This document shows positions 1 through 5,522 of a stretch of 12,642 nucleotides of DNA, in pieces (within the stretch, counting starts at the first letter, position 1; each line of letters opens with the position of its first letter). A model generated the notes under the pieces. It worked only from the letters and a program-made list of their open reading frames with translations. It had not been told where the DNA came from and ran no database searches. This DNA is from Clostridia bacterium. GTDB taxonomy: Bacteria; Bacillota; Clostridia; Christensenellales; Aristaeellaceae. The position numbers were made by a program, and so were the translations under genes. Where the stretch lies: NCBI GenBank assembly GCA_009776385.1, contig WRFT01000027.1, forward strand, positions 1 through 12,642. Reading direction: 5' to 3'.

Positions 1-475
1 ATATGGTGCCAGAGATCATCTGCTGTACTTACTGGACCATACACAGGACAGAGTAGAAAATGAAACGGAAAAAGCCTTCATCGCCCGTCTGGAAGACTAT
101 AAAAACCGCTTCAAGTCATCCATGTCGGACGATTTAAACACCGCCGACGCGCTGGGTGTCATGTTTGAAATGGCCAAAGACTTCAACATCGTGCTTCACC
201 ATCAAAGCGCCAAGGCTATCGTGAACGGCGCTTTACGCGCGTTTACGGATCTGTGTGGTGTGTTGGGGCTGCTGATAAGAAAACAAGATGATCTTCCCGC
301 GCATATCACGGAATTAGCGGCCCGCAGGGTACAGGCCAGAGAACAAAAGAATTGGAGCTTATCAGACAGCTTAAGGGATGAAATAACGGCACAAGGTTAT
401 GTGGTTGAGGATACGCCCGCCGGCCAAAAAGTACGTAAGCCGGCCCGAAACGGGCCGGCATCGCATGCGGAATAA
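1..475 (+). CDS. cysS: Cysteinyl-tRNA synthetase, C-terminal part (5' end outside window)
   Basis: The reading frame is already open at base 2 and runs to TAA at 473-475, giving about 157 C-terminal residues. CysRS charges tRNA(Cys) with cysteine in the cytoplasm. The piece contains the end of the catalytic region and the helical DALR/anticodon-binding domain: a 'MSDDLNTADAL' segment like the MDDDFNTA motif of CysRS near base 122, and a C-terminal 'ARxxKNWSLSDSLRDEI' stretch matching the family ARxxKNFxxADxIRD signature near 330-390. The HIGH and KMSKS motifs lie upstream of the window. ATG 122 is an internal methionine, not the start. The final codons contain a strong GC hairpin (439-459). 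Family assignment is firm from motif memory; no search was run. Confidence 0.9.
   Translation, partial: YGARDHLLYLLDHTQDRVENETEKAFIARLEDYKNRFKSSMSDDLNTADALGVMFEMAKDFNIVLHHQSAKAIVNGALRAFTDLCGVLGLLIRKQDDLPAHITELAARRVQAREQKNWSLSDSLRDEITAQGYVVEDTPAGQKVRKPARNGPASHAE
439..459 (+). repeat. Perfect GC-rich hairpin inside the 3' end of cysS
   Basis: GCCGGCCCG (439-447), loop AAA (448-450), then CGGGCCGGC (451-459): a perfect 9-bp stem with a 3-nt loop. It lies in the last codons of cysS, 14 nt before the stop. No T-run follows, so it is not a standard intrinsic terminator. It sits just before the next gene's start and could limit translation of that gene or protect the cysS 3' end. Confidence 0.7.
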
Positions 476-497
476 GCAGTTGGCATGCATATCGGTT

Positions 498-875
498 ATG
501 ACCGGCGGTAAAAAAACCGCGGTCATCATTGTAATCGTGCTGCTGGGCATCGCTTTTGTGTGCGGTTCGGCGTTTGCGTTGTACCAAATTGGCGTGGCCT
601 GGTTCACTCCGGCGCAAAGGTTTACCTATGATATCAAAGAACCGGGTTCTCTCCCCTTGCCGGTTGTAACAGCAGAAGGTGTGATGAGCTTAAACCAAGC
701 TTCGCGTGAGGATTTTATGACCATTCCCGGCATCGGTGGTGTCACAGCGGATGCGATCATCGCGTTCCGTGAGAAATACAGTCCTGTTTACTATATCGAG
801 GATCTGTTATGCGTCAGAGGTATCGGGCCCGCGAAACTGGAGACGCTGCGTAATTTTTTGGCAACAGGCGATTGA
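498..875 (+). CDS. Small membrane-anchored helix-hairpin-helix protein (ComEA-like HhH domain)
   Basis: From ATG 498 the product is 125 residues. After 'MTGGKK' comes one hydrophobic segment (about residues 8-31), then a short linker and a C-terminal double helix-hairpin-helix: 'LNQASREDFMTIPGIGG' followed by 'IEDLLCVRGIGPAKLETL'. This matches the DNA-binding HhH module of the competence protein ComEA, including the N-terminal anchor, but the SLBB domain of full ComEA is absent. The likely role is non-specific DNA binding at the outer face of the membrane; involvement in DNA uptake is inference. The start is uncertain: neither ATG 498 nor the in-frame ATG 465, which would overlap cysS by 11 nt, has a clear Shine-Dalgarno. 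The gene converges on mltG with only 3 nt between stop codons. Confidence 0.7.
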   Translation: MTGGKKTAVIIVIVLLGIAFVCGSAFALYQIGVAWFTPAQRFTYDIKEPGSLPLPVVTAEGVMSLNQASREDFMTIPGIGGVTADAIIAFREKYSPVYYIEDLLCVRGIGPAKLETLRNFLATGD

Positions 876-878
876 TGG

Positions 879-2060
879 CTATAAGCCTCGGTTTTCATCG
901 TATGCTTTCCATAACGGGGCATACGTGGCGACGGCGGCGTCATGCTCTTTTTGCGTTTTGGAAAAATGCAGTTCACCCGTTTGAGGGTCTTTTGAGCAGA
1001 AATAGAGATACTTTTCCGCTATAAACGTTTCATCCGGATACAAGGCCGCGGTGATGGCGTTTTGGGAGGGGCTGCATATGGGCCCCAGCGGCAAGCCGGT
1101 GTTTTGATAGGTATTGTATAAAGAGTTAATTTGCAAATCCGAGTTAGATAACGCCATTTTCCGAATACCTGTAATGTAGTGTATTGTCACATCGGAACCG
1201 AGGCGCATTTTTAGAGCCAGCCTATTATGAAAAATCGCCGATACTTTCGCAAAGTCCGCTGTTTTCGCTTCTTTTTCTATCAACGAAGCCAGCGTCATTA
1301 TTTTATCGATGGTCATGCCAAGCTCAGCCGCGCGCTCATGATAATCCATGGGTAAAACGGCTTCTGTTTGGCTTAAAAGCTTTCGGATGATAGCGTCCGC
1401 GGAAGAACCGGTATATATTTCGTATGTATTGGGCGACAGGTATCCTTCCAACACATATTTGCGTCTTCCGACATTAGGTGTTCTTAATATTTCGTCAATA
1501 TAGTAGTAATCTCGGTAAGTGTCACCCGACCTGCACAAATCCAGAAAAGCTTGTTTATCCGGAATGATTTTATCTTGATAAAACTTCTCGGCAATATCCT
1601 CGATAGTCCATCCCGGTATGACGGTGATAGGATGCGTAATGGGTTTTCCGTCGCCTCGTGTGAGTTGATCAATAATCTCCGTCATGGACATCGAACGGCT
1701 CAGCATGTACTCACCGCTTTGTATCTTTTGGCTGAATCCAAGAAAATCACAGTAATACTTAAAGAGGCTCCTGTTATGGATGAAGTCTTTTTCCTCCAGA
1801 TTATTAGAAACTCGCGTTAAGCTGGAACCTGCCTCTACCGTAAAGGAACGCATGGCTTTATCGGTTGGATCGACCGCGCTGAAAAAACGATTGTTCGCAT
1901 AATTTGCAGCGCTCAAAAGTACGCCGACTACAATAACAATCGCGCAGCCCATCACCAGAATCGGGCGAACTATCATCCATAGTCCGGAATACCAATAAAA
2001 ACCGTAAAGCCTTTCATCACGTACGGATTGATGTGTGTATTGCTTTTCTTTATTCCTCAT
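879..2060 (-). CDS. mltG: Endolytic murein transglycosylase MltG (YceG-like)
   Basis: This 393-residue protein has a cytoplasmic N-terminus, one transmembrane helix (about residues 29-52) and an extracellular catalytic part. MltG cleaves nascent peptidoglycan glycan strands at the membrane and so sets strand ends. A LysM-like region precedes the YceG catalytic domain, where 'LASLIEKEA' (about 257-265) carries the conserved catalytic glutamate; by alignment to the E. coli enzyme this is most likely E262. It is followed by 'KMRLGSDVTIHY' and 'TGLPLGPICSPS', both family hallmarks. Length is normal. The start is ATG at 2058-2060, with GGGAGG about 12 nt upstream, somewhat far. It is the last gene of the minus-strand group, 22 nt after the YlbF-family gene, with no separate promoter seen. 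In many Clostridia mltG is a single-copy cell-wall gene; nothing here looks broken. Confidence 0.9.
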   Translation of the reverse strand: MRNKEKQYTHQSVRDERLYGFYWYSGLWMIVRPILVMGCAIVIVVGVLLSAANYANNRFFSAVDPTDKAMRSFTVEAGSSLTRVSNNLEEKDFIHNRSLFKYYCDFLGFSQKIQSGEYMLSRSMSMTEIIDQLTRGDGKPITHPITVIPGWTIEDIAEKFYQDKIIPDKQAFLDLCRSGDTYRDYYYIDEILRTPNVGRRKYVLEGYLSPNTYEIYTGSSADAIIRKLLSQTEAVLPMDYHERAAELGMTIDKIMTLASLIEKEAKTADFAKVSAIFHNRLALKMRLGSDVTIHYITGIRKMALSNSDLQINSLYNTYQNTGLPLGPICSPSQNAITAALYPDETFIAEKYLYFCSKDPQTGELHFSKTQKEHDAAVATYAPLWKAYDENRGL

Positions 2061-2082
2061 GTAAAAAAGTGCCTCCCTGCCG

Positions 2083-2427
2083 CTAAAAACCGGGGATATC
2101 CATCTGAAGGCCGGAAGCGTCCGTGATAATTTTAAAAACGTCTCCTACCATCTGTTGCAGACGCATTTCGCTTAACAGGAATTGCGAAACAGAAGGTTTT
2201 CCGAATAACAAAGCACTAATGCCTTGAAAGCGTTGCATGTCCGTTTCATCAGGGCTGTGCCCGTTCATGGCGGCAACCTGCAGCGTTACTTGCAGCTTTC
2301 GGTACTCCTTAACAAGGGCGGCTGTCGTTTCATCCGTCATCACATCATCTTTAATGTCGTGATAAGCCCTGTATTCATCACTGCGTTTAATCTCTTCGGC
2401 AAGCCGATACACTCCGCTATAATCCAT
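2083..2427 (-). CDS. YlbF/YmcA/YheA-family protein (DUF964)
   Basis: This small, all-helical cytoplasmic protein has 114 residues. The N-terminal 'VYRLAEEIKRSDEYRAYHDI' is the family hallmark (xLAxxIxxSxEYxxy), followed by 'LVKEYRKLQVTLQ' and a C-terminal helix 'VGDVFKIIT'. In Bacillus subtilis the relatives YlbF and YmcA form a complex with YaaT that influences RNase Y, mRNA maturation and competence; others such as YheA are uncharacterised. The length is closer to YheA than to YlbF, so the exact orthologue cannot be named. It lies 79 nt downstream of the RNase J gene on the same strand, which fits an RNA-metabolism role, though that is inferred from context. Its ATG (2425-2427) has a strong GGGAGGGGG about 6 nt upstream. 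Confidence 0.8.
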   Translation of the reverse strand: MDYSGVYRLAEEIKRSDEYRAYHDIKDDVMTDETTAALVKEYRKLQVTLQVAAMNGHSPDETDMQRFQGISALLFGKPSVSQFLLSEMRLQQMVGDVFKIITDASGLQMDIPGF

Positions 2428-2488
2428 AGATGCCCCCTCCCAGGCCGCTTATATCGGCCAATGCATCAAGTTAAGTGAAACGCTGTTT

Positions 2489-2517
2489 ATATTAGAGCAT
2501 CGTTTATTAAATTTCAA
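2489..2517 (-). promoter_or_regulatory. Candidate promoter for the YlbF-family gene and mltG
   Basis: On the minus strand TTGAAA (2512-2517) and TAATAT (2489-2494) are separated by 17 nt. The -35 matches consensus at 5 of 6 positions and the -10 at 4 of 6. The -35 overlaps the end of rnj. It could allow the two downstream genes to be transcribed independently of RNase J. This is a sequence match only. Confidence 0.4.
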
Positions 2518-4168
2518 CAATGATGGGCAGTATCATCGGATTACGCTTGAGCTTGTCATAAATATACCGGTGCAGGTCATCTTTAATTTTATTCTTCAGG
2601 CTGTTCATATCGTAATTATCCTCGTGCTTGCTAACTTGAACAATATGCCTTACCAGTTCGCGCGTCGATTCGATAATATCTTCTTTTTCGCGGACATACA
2701 CAAAACCTCGGCTGATGATATCAGGACCGGATATAAGCGTATTGCTGTCCCTGTCGATAGCCATGACGGCGATAATCAAGCCATCCTGGCTTAAGTGCTT
2801 GCGGTCGCGCAGCACGACATTACCCACATCGCCGATACCAAGCCCGTCGACCATTAAGCTTCCGGAAGGGACTACTTCCGCTAAGGACAGGGTCTCGCCA
2901 TCCATTTCTATCACCTGGCCGATATCCGGTATAACAATACGTGTCCTGTCGCAGCCCAAGGATTCCGCCAATTCCGCGTGTTGCCACAGCATCCGGTACT
3001 CGCCGTGGATGGGAATAAAGTAGCGCGGCTTCACAAGCGCGTGCAGCAGCTTTAACTCTTCTTGCCGCGCATGGCCCGATACATGCACCTCCGCGAGCCG
3101 GTCGTAAATAACCTGCGCGCCGCAGCGGTATAACTGGTTAATAACCCGCGAAATAAACCGCTCGTTCCCGGGGATGGGCGTTGCGGAAATCACCACCATA
3201 TCTGTCGGGCGGATTTGCAGTTTTCGGTGTTCCAAAAAAGCCATGCGCGTTAAGCCGCTCATCGGTTCTCCCTGGCTTCCCGTGGTCATAATCAGTAGGT
3301 TTTCATCAGGATAGGAATCTATTTCATCAATATCAATCAGGTAGCCCTGCGGTATACGCATTTCGCCTAATTGTATCGCAACACGGCTGACATTTATCAT
3401 GCTGCGGCCAACAAAGCATACTTTACGCCGATACCGTATGGCGCTGTCTATAATCATCTGCATACGGTGAATATTAGAGGCGAACTGAGCCACAATCACC
3501 CTTCCGCGTGCCTCTTGGTAAAGCTTTTCGAATGTCTCGCCCACTTTCATCTCTGAAATGGTATAGCCTGTCCGCTCTACATTGGTCGATTCGCATAAAA
3601 ACGCCATGACACCCCTATCGCCGAGCGCGGCAAAGGAAGCCAAGTCGATTATTTCACCGTCAACCGGCGTATAGTCTATTTTAAAGTCGCCGCTGATAAC
3701 AACCGTTCCCGCGGGGCAGGTAACCGCAATGGCAACGGCGCCCGCGATGGAGTGATTCACCTTGATAAACGTAACGGTAAAGGATTGAAGCTGAATCGTA
3801 TCCCGCGGGTTGATGATGTTCATCGGAATGCCCGTTACACGGTACTCCTTAAACTTTAAGTCCAAAAGCGCCATGGTCAGTTTCGTACCGTAAACGGGCG
3901 CCGGAGCCTGCCGTAAGATATACGGCGCCGCGCCGATGTGGTCTTCATGGCCGTGTGTGAATAAATAACCGCGTATACAATCCTTTTTGCCAATAAGGTA
4001 ACTGGCGTCGGGTATAACAAGGTCTACCCCCAGCATGTCCTCCTTTGGAAAGATGGAGCCGCAATCGATGACAATGATGTCTTGCTCATACTCCAACAGC
4101 ATCATGTTCTTGCCTATTTCGTCCAACCCGCCCAGCGGAATAATACGCAGTTTAGATAGACTTGACAC
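2507..4168 (-). CDS. rnj: Ribonuclease J (metallo-beta-lactamase/beta-CASP)
   Basis: RNase J is a cytoplasmic 5'-3' exonuclease and endonuclease central to mRNA decay and rRNA maturation in Gram-positive bacteria. The 553-residue product has the usual length. The metallo-beta-lactamase core begins 'IIPLGGLDEIGKNM' and holds the zinc motif HGHEDH at residues 72-77, then 'NHSIAGA' and 'ISGDFKID'. The beta-CASP part includes 'MTTGSQGEP', 'VVISATPIPGNE', 'VHVSGHARQEE' and 'PIHGEYR'. The C-terminal region ends 'MILPIIVEI'. Translation starts at GTG (4166-4168), supported by GGGAGG 8 nt upstream; no ATG fits. It heads a minus-strand group with a YlbF-family gene and mltG and appears to have a long structured leader. 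Whether it corresponds to J1 or J2 cannot be told from one copy. Confidence 0.95.
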   Translation of the reverse strand: MSSLSKLRIIPLGGLDEIGKNMMLLEYEQDIIVIDCGSIFPKEDMLGVDLVIPDASYLIGKKDCIRGYLFTHGHEDHIGAAPYILRQAPAPVYGTKLTMALLDLKFKEYRVTGIPMNIINPRDTIQLQSFTVTFIKVNHSIAGAVAIAVTCPAGTVVISGDFKIDYTPVDGEIIDLASFAALGDRGVMAFLCESTNVERTGYTISEMKVGETFEKLYQEARGRVIVAQFASNIHRMQMIIDSAIRYRRKVCFVGRSMINVSRVAIQLGEMRIPQGYLIDIDEIDSYPDENLLIMTTGSQGEPMSGLTRMAFLEHRKLQIRPTDMVVISATPIPGNERFISRVINQLYRCGAQVIYDRLAEVHVSGHARQEELKLLHALVKPRYFIPIHGEYRMLWQHAELAESLGCDRTRIVIPDIGQVIEMDGETLSLAEVVPSGSLMVDGLGIGDVGNVVLRDRKHLSQDGLIIAVMAIDRDSNTLISGPDIISRGFVYVREKEDIIESTRELVRHIVQVSKHEDNYDMNSLKNKIKDDLHRYIYDKLKRNPMILPIIVEI

Positions 4169-4351
4169 AAGGAAGCCCTCCCAAGCATTCTTTCATATGC
4201 GTTCGCCTCGCATATGAAAACGGGTATGCGGAAAAAAGATGAATGACACAGACTAAACCTAAGCCGCTTCCTATCGAGAAACGACAAACGACACCGGACG
4301 ACAATCTATCTGATCCGACAACACTGCCGCTAAATCGCTGAAGTTCCACAC
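4169..4351 (-). promoter_or_regulatory. Predicted long 5' leader of rnj
   Basis: If transcription starts from the extended -10 at 4358-4366, the rnj transcript has a leader of about 180 nt. This is unusually long next to the roughly 20-nt leader of the neighbouring RseC-like gene. It ends with a perfect hairpin (4191-4219) and a strong Shine-Dalgarno. A 65-codon open frame on the same strand (4152-4349) has no family resemblance and probably is not a gene. Apart from the hairpin I recognise no riboswitch class. Confidence 0.4.
4191..4219 (-). repeat. Perfect 11-bp inverted repeat in the rnj leader
   Basis: TTTCATATGCG (4191-4201) and CGCATATGAAA (4209-4219) are exact reverse complements around a 7-nt loop. 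In the rnj transcript the stem ends about 22 nt before the GTG start, just upstream of GGGAGG. There is no T-run after it on the minus strand, so it is not a terminator. It may be an mRNA stabiliser, an RNase target used in autoregulation, or a dimeric regulator's operator; the sequence does not decide. Confidence 0.65.
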
Positions 4352-4357
4352 ATAGTC

Positions 4358-4366
4358 ATTCTATCA
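4358..4366 (-). promoter_or_regulatory. Candidate extended -10 promoter for rnj
   Basis: The minus strand reads TGATAGAAT: an extended -10 (TGnTAGAAT) with the hexamer at 4358-4363. A weak -35 such as TTTTCA lies about 17 nt upstream. Transcription would start near 4351. This is the best promoter match in the gap between trxA and rnj. Confidence 0.4.
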
Positions 4367-4443
4367 TGTTTTTGTTAACTTGAAAAGTAGGCAACCCGTC
4401 AAAATATCAACTAAATCTAGCCGTATTACTTTAGGCAAAATAG

Positions 4444-4770
4444 CTATATGTTGTGCGTTTCCAGTATTCGGCAGAGAGCCTCTTTGGATTGCACTCCAAC
4501 GATGCGTTCGCGCGTTTCGCCGCCGATAGTCAAAACAAGCGTCGGAATAGATAATATGGCGAACTGCCGTGCCAAATTCTCTTCTTCATCAACATTAACC
4601 TTGGCCACGATGAGCTTTTTATCATATTTTTTTGCGATTTCCTCTAATACGGGCGCAATCATACGGCAAGGCATGCACCAGTCAGCCCAAAAATCGATCA
4701 ATACGGGTAGGGATGCCTTCATGACGGTATCATCAAAGTGACTCTGCGACAGATGGATGATGGAACTCAT
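4444..4770 (-). CDS. trxA: Thioredoxin with atypical WCMPC active site
   Basis: This 108-residue, full-length thioredoxin has no signal peptide. Such proteins reduce disulfides in cytoplasmic proteins and are themselves reduced by thioredoxin reductase. The active site reads WCMPC (C32, C35) instead of the usual WCGPC. The buried aspartate D26 in 'IDFWADW' and the cis-proline P76 in 'SIPT' are kept, and the fold 'VNVDEEENLARQFAILSIPTLVL' is classical. The residues between the cysteines tune redox potential and partner choice, so the Gly-to-Met change may matter. The ATG (4768-4770) has GGGAGG about 9 nt upstream, inside the end of the upstream RseC-like gene, with which it overlaps by 38 nt. 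The two are therefore co-transcribed and probably translationally coupled. Confidence 0.92.
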   Translation of the reverse strand: MSSIIHLSQSHFDDTVMKASLPVLIDFWADWCMPCRMIAPVLEEIAKKYDKKLIVAKVNVDEEENLARQFAILSIPTLVLTIGGETRERIVGVQSKEALCRILETHNI

Positions 4771-5188
4771 TATCTTTTTCCTCCCGGTCTGATGGTATAA
4801 TACCTACCAGCTTCATTTGGTATGCGTCTTCCCTTTTAAACACCTTACTGTCCGCCAAGCGTACGGCTAAAAGTGATAAAGCAAGGCCTGTCAGTCCTCC
4901 CAGCCCTGTATAAAGGTCATTACCCCCCAGCGCGTTACCGATGCCCAACCCTGCTAACAAGCCGGCAAGGGGAATGGCGTAGGCCAGTGCCGAAGCCTTT
5001 AAAATACCCGCCTCCGGCATTTGCACCACAACGCGATCTCCCTCCTTCGCCTCTCCGTTTAGGGTAATCAGCATGTTTTTACGGCCGATAAAACAAGCGT
5101 TACACTTGCCGCAGTCTGTATCACGGCAAAATGACACAGTCAGCTGCTGCCCCAATGCTTTTACCACAAGACCGGTTTTTTCCGCCAT
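4733..5188 (-). CDS. RseC/SoxR-reducing-system-like membrane protein
   Basis: The product is 151 residues from ATG 5186-5188, chosen because AAAGG lies 8-9 nt upstream and a promoter ends just before it. The N-terminal soluble part carries four cysteines, C21-x4-C26-x2-C29-x2-C32 ('CRDTDCGKCNAC'), suited to a metal or Fe-S site. Then follow a beta-rich segment ('GDRVVVQMPEAGILKASALAY') and two transmembrane helices (about residues 75-95 and 100-120). This is the architecture of the RseC/MucC family (PF04246), whose members affect SoxR reduction in proteobacteria and are often found beside rnf genes. In Clostridia the function is not established. Overlap with trxA suggests a redox role, which is inference. 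Confidence 0.75.
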   Translation of the reverse strand: MAEKTGLVVKALGQQLTVSFCRDTDCGKCNACFIGRKNMLITLNGEAKEGDRVVVQMPEAGILKASALAYAIPLAGLLAGLGIGNALGGNDLYTGLGGLTGLALSLLAVRLADSKVFKREDAYQMKLVGIIPSDREEKDNEFHHPSVAESL

Positions 5189-5216
5189 ATTGCACACCTT
5201 TCTAAGCGTCATAATA

Positions 5217-5245
5217 ATTATATCACGACCGATAGCTGCTGTGAA
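5217..5245 (-). promoter_or_regulatory. Promoter of the RseC-like gene and trxA
   Basis: On the minus strand TTCACA (5240-5245), a 17-nt spacer, and TATAAT (5217-5222) preceded by TGA (extended -10). The -35 matches 5 of 6 positions and the -10 all six. Transcription would start near 5210, leaving a short leader of about 20 nt. Confidence 0.75.
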
Positions 5246-5265
5246 GCGCAGACATTTAGTTTTTA

Positions 5266-5294
5266 TTGACACCTTTACCACGGCGTTTTATAAT
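5266..5294 (+). promoter_or_regulatory. Consensus sigma-A promoter of the aspS-gatC operon
   Basis: TTGACA (5266-5271), a 17-nt spacer, and TATAAT (5289-5294) form a perfect vegetative promoter. Transcription should begin near 5301, exactly where the T-box leader's first pairing strand (GCAAAG) begins. A strong constitutive promoter fits control by attenuation downstream. It is divergent from the promoter at 5217-5245. Confidence 0.85.
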
Positions 5295-5300
5295 AACCCC

Positions 5301-5501
5301 GCAAAGACCCTGCCCTAACGGAAAGCCCGCAAGAGATATGGCGTTACCGGCTGAAAGCGCTGTTCGGGTGAGTAGAGGAACAGGCAACACTTTGTATTTC
5401 ACGGGTTATTATAGTATAAAGTGGACGCGTTAAGCGTCAAAGCGGGTGGCACCGCGGGCTCAAGCAAAGCTCGTCCCGAAAAGGTTTTTCGGGACGTTTT
5501 T
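5301..5501 (+). ncRNA. T-box riboswitch leader controlling aspS-gatC/gatA/gatB
   Basis: Uncharged tRNA binding to this leader should favour antitermination. Stem I closes by GCAAAG (5301-5306) with CTTTGT (5390-5395), TGCC (5311-5314) with GGCA (5383-5386), and CCCG (5326-5329) with CGGG (5365-5368). The apical part shows AGAGA and GGCTGAAA, typical of T-boxes. The specifier-loop strand contains GGAACA (5377-5382), presenting GAA (Glu) and AAC (Asn) in overlapping frames. Stem III is GACGC/GCGTC (5424-5438). The diagnostic T-box motif GGGTGGCACCGCGG is at 5444-5457. Its TGGC bulge (5447-5450) would pair with a tRNA ending GCCA, i.e. discriminator G, as expected for tRNA(Asn), tRNA(Asp) and tRNA(Glu). 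The specifier assignment is my reading of the fold; the T-box itself is secure. Confidence 0.93.
5472..5501 (+). terminator. Regulated intrinsic terminator of the T-box leader
   Basis: CGTCCCGAAAA (5472-5482) pairs perfectly with TTTTCGGGACG (5486-5496) across a 3-nt loop, followed by five T (5497-5501). The 5' strand CGTCCC is also the 3' half of the antiterminator that includes the T-box motif, so the two structures exclude each other. Confidence 0.9.
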
Positions 5502-5522
5502 GTGTTGAAGGGGGAGATGACC

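Noticed and set aside
877..887. GGCT/AGCC stem as a bidirectional terminator between the HhH gene and mltG
   Set aside because: Four base pairs and no T-run on either strand; too weak to call.
2443..2459. GGCCG/CGGCC stem between rnj and the YlbF-family gene as a terminator
   Set aside because: The stem is only 5 bp with no T-run on the minus strand and lies close to the downstream Shine-Dalgarno.
4152..4349. 65-codon minus-strand open frame upstream of rnj
   Set aside because: It overlaps the rnj start and the leader hairpin, has no clear Shine-Dalgarno and its protein resembles no family I know; treated as leader RNA.
5421..5522. N-terminal extension of AspRS starting at 5421 or 5517
   Set aside because: The 5421 frame runs through the T-box and its terminator, and ATG 5517 abuts the Shine-Dalgarno with no spacing; 5523 is the proper start.
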